Source of the DNA: Planctomycetota bacterium
Lineage (GTDB): Bacteria > Planctomycetota > B15-G4
Assembly: GCA_029259725.1 (NCBI GenBank)
Contig: JAJDER010000095.1
Span: 1 to 59,153, forward strand
Direction: 5' to 3'
DNA: 59,153 nucleotides
Shown here: positions 56,901-59,153 of the stretch, piece by piece
How the letters are laid out: each line of letters opens with the position of its first letter
Position numbering within the stretch: the first letter of the stretch is position 1
Translations under genes and position numbers: made by a program
Notes under the pieces: model-generated
Seen by the model: only the letters and a program-made list of their open reading frames with translations
What the model was told of the DNA's origin: nothing
The model's database searches: none

Positions 56901-57418
56901 AATCCGTCGGCGAAGACGGTCGCGGTGTCGCCCGCACCGTCGCCGTCGGTGTCCCGGACGAGGCGCACGCGATCGTGTTCGGTGCTGTACGCGGTCAGCG
57001 CATCGCCCTCGAACTTGCGCATCATGGCCAGGCGATCGGCCACGCTGAAGGTGGCCAGCTCGTCCTCCAGCCAGTCCATGTGGCTGCGGATGTCGGTCAC
57101 GCCCGCGTGCAGGCGAAAGGTCTCGGCCACGTAGACGTCGCCCTGAGCATCGACGTGGAAGGCGACGATGTTGGCCAGCAGGGGCTCGGCCGCCCAGAGC
57201 GACAGGTCGAAACCCTCGGGGATCTCCATCGCCGACATGGCGCGCGCGCCGTCCTCCGATGCGGCCTCGACGTGCGGTGCGTAGCCGCTCGGTGCCGGCA
57301 GGGCATGCTGCGCCCACGCTGCCGCCGGCAGCGCGACCCACGCGATCAGCGCCAGGACGCCGCTGCCGCCCACGCCCGCGCGACGGGTGGGAGCGGGACG
57401 AACGACGCGGTCGAGCAT
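53996..57418 (-). CDS. PVC-type heme-binding CxxCH protein with membrane-bound dehydrogenase propeller
   Basis: 1140 residues from ATG 57418; the frame remains open to the window's right end, but opposite an unrelated gene, so the rest is excluded. A signal sequence (GVLALIAWVALPAAAWAQ) is followed by a sorbosone/glucose-dehydrogenase-like propeller (about 60-490: PEGFDLSLWAAEPLLANIVA, DGYLYYSMGDRGFV, SGLRNPQELAFNDFGDLFTG), HEAT-like repeats (about 490-900), and a C-terminal cytochrome c domain with CVRCH at residues 1020-1024 and the later GYAGTNVFLHGGDLLTGRL. This architecture is expanded in Planctomycetes and Verrucomicrobia; it is thought to oxidise sugars or alcohols in the periplasm. 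DinB gene follows after 74 bases. Confidence 0.93.
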   Translation of the reverse strand: MLDRVVRPAPTRRAGVGGSGVLALIAWVALPAAAWAQHALPAPSGYAPHVEAASEDGARAMSAMEIPEGFDLSLWAAEPLLANIVAFHVDAQGDVYVAETFRLHAGVTDIRSHMDWLEDELATFSVADRLAMMRKFEGDALTAYSTEHDRVRLVRDTDGDGAGDTATVFADGFNAPEDGLGSGVLSYRGDVWFTNIPDLWRLRDRDGDGHADEQVSFAHGFGVRVTLLGHDLHGLRIGPDGYLYYSMGDRGFVVTSREGQRFEYPETGAVLRSELDGSHLEVVHSGLRNPQELAFNDFGDLFTGDNNSDGGDQARLVHVVWGGESGWRSPYQWPSDRGPWGRAPLWKPHFPGQPAYIVPPIDNLAHGPSGFTHYPGTGLPAKYDDHFFLADFRGGRSSSGVHTFPLERAGASFELGEVERFIWNTLVTDVDFGPDGAFYFSDWVEGWGMTGKGRLYRLADPDAQRDPVVADVRRLLGGGIARQQVVTLAALLSHLDRRVRTEAQFELVRRGSEGLAALVVTARGAPDQIARVHATWGLGQAGRTDPRQLSWLLELALDGDVEVASQALRGLGDARHRGADAVVLIGLRHADARVRFFAARAAARIGIPASVPLLADVVRRVGDSDLDLRHMAVMGLAACALPSELATLARDASAEVRLAVALVWRRLADPALARLLDDPDPRVANEAAWAIYDTLVLGALPALADRVSGAELRSDAFARRALAAAHRVGGETRARDLLGYASREDVPSGLRLFALQLLADWDEPSGVDVVHGAWRPIGPRTSPWMAALVEGRAADAIDLARWRSEDAEDGRAAEAAADASAGSRRERDRIVAVWLRLAGSSGAHGLAEELRHWVEAEDAPASLRTAALAGLEDLAPADLASIVGRALSDVDGGLRAAGLQVLERLSPGEALPRVPAVLENGEWAEQRVAYRILGAADSPEADAILAGQLDLLLADLVPAELSLDLVLAAEQREDAGVRQRLDEHLARRDLDGELGPWLDALVGGDAGVGYDVFQRVSLSCVRCHAVELDAEPRVGPNLAGVGRRLARLQILESLVAPNRRTAPGYAGTNVFLHGGDLLTGRLVDETDAALTLQDADGKVHVVDRADIELVRPGLSAMPEGLAATLTRQEMRDLVAYVAGL

Positions 57419-57649
57419 GGGCTGGTGTCCAGGTCGGAAGAAGGACGCGACGCGCCAGCGTAGCGGCACCACAGCGTGGGTGAAACGGCCGCGTTGCCCC
57501 GTCGGCGGACTCGACGTCGGGCCCACTCCCGGATCCCGTGATACCGTGGTTCCGATCCTCGACAGGAGCGCCCGGCCAGCCCCGCGGAGGACGCGCTTCC
57601 CCCGGCGGCGGCGGGCGACCCCATCGAGAACGCCTCGGGGGAATCGCGC
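57419..57649. other. Divergent intergenic region; no gene seen
   Basis: 231 bases between the divergent starts of the PVC heme-protein gene and the secreted unknown at 57650. It must hold both promoters, but I could not pick a convincing -35/-10 pair on either strand. Confidence 0.35.
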
Positions 57650-59008
57650 ATGCATGCACACCTCGCTCGGGCCTGGGTCCTCAGCCCCGGTCTCGTCCTC
57701 GTCCTGTGCCTGGCTCCGCTCGCCGCTGCGTCGCCCGTCGACGAGGGCGAGCCACTCGAGGCACCGGCTTCCGAGGAGAAGGCGGCGACCAAGAAGATCC
57801 GAGCCGCGTTGAAGGAGTACCGCAAGCGCGTCCGCGACGTGGAGAAGGAGTACTACGCGATCATGCTGGACGCGACCGGCATCTTCGACGTGGTCGGCGC
57901 GGACCACATCGTGGCCGGAGCGACCGTCTCCATCCCGGAGTTGATCGACGCTTGGGACACCGTCGAGGCCGCGATCGCCGCGTGCAGCGACGAGTTGTAC
58001 CTCGACGTCGACGAGGGCCAGATCCTGAGCGGCTTCGAGGGTTCCGGCGGAGGCGTGGTGCGCCAAGCCTACGCATCGATGGAGGACACCCTGTGCCGGA
58101 CACAGGTGCGCATCGAACGGCGACTCGGCAAGCTGGGCAAGAAGGCCGACAAGGCCTGCTGGCCGGTGGTCCCTCTGGTGAGGATCACGGGCCTGCAGGG
58201 CGGCCGATCCCACGGGAGCCCGTTCACGGCGGATGCTCCGGCACCCGTGGCGGCGACGATCGTCGCCGCGTTCGACCGGAGTGCCACCGGATGGTTCCGC
58301 AATCTGCAGCCGGGCCAGGTCCCCGTGATCCGCGTCGACGATGACGAGAACCCGCCCTTCGTGGACGAACTCGAGCTGGACGAGAGCGGGTCGTTCACGA
58401 CGGAGAACTACCTTCTCACCAACGGCTCGCCCCGGACCTTCACCCTCGGCGTGCGCGACGCCGAGGGCCATGAGACCTGGCTCGACGAGGCGCGCATCGC
58501 GGCCCGGACGTGGGTCGTTCCCGGAGGCCCGACCTCCGTCGCCGAGTGCCCGGCGCTGTCCGAGGGCGAGGCCTCGGGGTCGGGCACGGTGACGCTGGAC
58601 GCGACGGAGTTCGTCTTCGAGCTGATCGCGGGCGACGCCATCACGGAGAAGGGCGTCGTGACCGGCATCGGCACGCCTCCGATCGCCGTGCAGGGCTCCG
58701 ACCCGGCGGCCACGATCGCCTTCGCCCTGTACAACATCGACGGCCAGGAACTCAGCCCGGGGACCCTCACGGTGCCGCTCGCCGGATCGGCCGGAGCCGA
58801 CGTCATCTGGGTCGACGAGACCGGGACCTACACGGGAGGCCAGGGCTCGGGCAGCGTCGTCGTCCTGGCGGTGGCGCACGATGCGCCGGCCCAGGTCTCG
58901 GCGATCGAGTTCACCTTCGACGTGGTCCTGGGCGACGGCGTCGGTGGCGAGCGGATCTTGACCGGGGCGCTGGAGGGCTGCCTCGCACACTTCGAGCCGG
59001 GCTCGTAG
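57650..59008 (+). CDS. Secreted protein of unknown function
   Basis: 452 residues. Signal peptide (LVLVLCLAPLAAASP). An N-terminal helical part (about 45-190) has a charged coiled-coil start (ATKKIRAALKEYRKRVRDVE) and a second helical block (TQVRIERRLGKLGKKADKAC). The rest is beta-rich: an Ig- or sheath-like segment (about 190-300) and a C-terminal domain with repeated strands (GTVTLDATEFVFELIAGDA, VSAIEFTFDVVLGDGVGGER), where the motif F-F(E/D)(L/V)x-GD-Ix-K/E recurs. No family was recognised. Element copy B begins 12 bases after its stop. Confidence 0.72.
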   Translation: MHAHLARAWVLSPGLVLVLCLAPLAAASPVDEGEPLEAPASEEKAATKKIRAALKEYRKRVRDVEKEYYAIMLDATGIFDVVGADHIVAGATVSIPELIDAWDTVEAAIAACSDELYLDVDEGQILSGFEGSGGGVVRQAYASMEDTLCRTQVRIERRLGKLGKKADKACWPVVPLVRITGLQGGRSHGSPFTADAPAPVAATIVAAFDRSATGWFRNLQPGQVPVIRVDDDENPPFVDELELDESGSFTTENYLLTNGSPRTFTLGVRDAEGHETWLDEARIAARTWVVPGGPTSVAECPALSEGEASGSGTVTLDATEFVFELIAGDAITEKGVVTGIGTPPIAVQGSDPAATIAFALYNIDGQELSPGTLTVPLAGSAGADVIWVDETGTYTGGQGSGSVVVLAVAHDAPAQVSAIEFTFDVVLGDGVGGERILTGALEGCLAHFEPGS

Positions 59009-59019
59009 CGGACGCCGAC

Positions 59020-59153
59020 CTAGCCTGGACTTCCCACCAGCTTCTGCTGCGGAATCACCAGGACCTCCATGGCTGCGTCGAGCGGCGCGGTCGATGCTCG
59101 ACGGGGTGTGCACCCCGCCTCCGCGTCGACCACGCCGCTGCTCCTTGCCACGA
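59020..59153. repeat. Foldback repeat, copy B (cut by right edge)
   Basis: Bases 59020-59153 match 26205-26338 of copy A without gaps at 131 of 134 positions; the differences are at 59034 (C for T), 59063 (A for G) and one in the GATGCKCGACG segment. The left terminal repeat begins CTAGCC as in copy A. The right arm is outside the window, so symmetry cannot be tested here. It starts 12 bases after the stop of the gene at 57650-59008. Confidence 0.88.

Noticed and set aside
57419-59113. N-terminal extension of the PVC heme protein up to 59113
   Set aside because: It lies opposite a gene with a good signal peptide and begins inside the foldback repeat; the true signal sequence starts at 57418.

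Overview
The window looks like chromosomal DNA of a very GC-rich planctomycete. No rRNA or tRNA is present, so this rests on protein families. Supporting families are a PVC-type heme-binding CxxCH protein with a membrane-bound-dehydrogenase propeller (53996-57418), a short ECF sigma factor coupled to a membrane Ser/Thr kinase (43730-44329 and 40665-43733), two CRTAC1 (FG-GAP plus ASPIC/UnbV) lipoproteins, and many secreted FG-GAP, HEAT and TPR proteins. I count 45 protein-coding genes, one of them cut by the left edge. There is no tRNA, CRISPR array, transposase or phage gene.

Layout. 1-7904 (minus strand): AI-2E-type permease, DUF4440 lipoprotein, FG-GAP propeller, PhyH-type dioxygenase, small membrane protein, DinB protein, membrane-anchored unknown, MATE exporter. 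7933-11134 (plus): thioredoxin-like lipoprotein, then a CRTAC1 lipoprotein. 11321-16572: a four-gene tripartite efflux operon (TolC, HlyD/MacA, ABC ATPase, FtsX permease) with overlapping starts and stops. 16592-19950: rhodanese plus MauE/DoxX pair, an HspQ/YccV-domain protein, an amidohydrolase. 20046-21097 (minus): MarR regulator overlapping a DinB gene, behind an array of palindromes. 21251-26208 (plus): HExxH metalloprotease, DUF885 protein, two secretin-N-domain proteins without a secretin barrel. 26403-37791 (minus): HrpB helicase, SppA, NadR-like ATPase, di-heme peroxidase, two paralogous HEAT proteins, GlcG/HbpS protein. 37923-40664 (plus): aminopeptidase N, meeting a kinase/ECF sigma pair (40665-44329, minus) stop codon to stop codon. 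44838-59008: esterase, TPR-CRTAC1 lipoprotein pair, MOSC protein, CrcB, secreted unknowns, VOC/zinc-ribbon protein, third DinB protein, PVC heme protein.

The theme is the cell envelope. Many products carry signal peptides, lipoboxes or membrane segments, and several carry Ca-binding-type DxDxDG loops. Translational coupling by ATGA or GTGA overlaps is frequent and identifies genes likely to work together: TolC-HlyD, ATPase-permease, rhodanese-MauE, MarR-DinB, sigma-kinase, TPR-CRTAC1.

The most unusual non-coding feature is a 184-bp foldback element at 26204-26387 with perfect 20-bp terminal inverted repeats. A second copy (131 of 134 visible bases identical) begins at 59020 and runs off the right edge. 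Both lie just after stop codons. It looks like a MITE or a structured 3'-end repeat family, and I do not recognise it.
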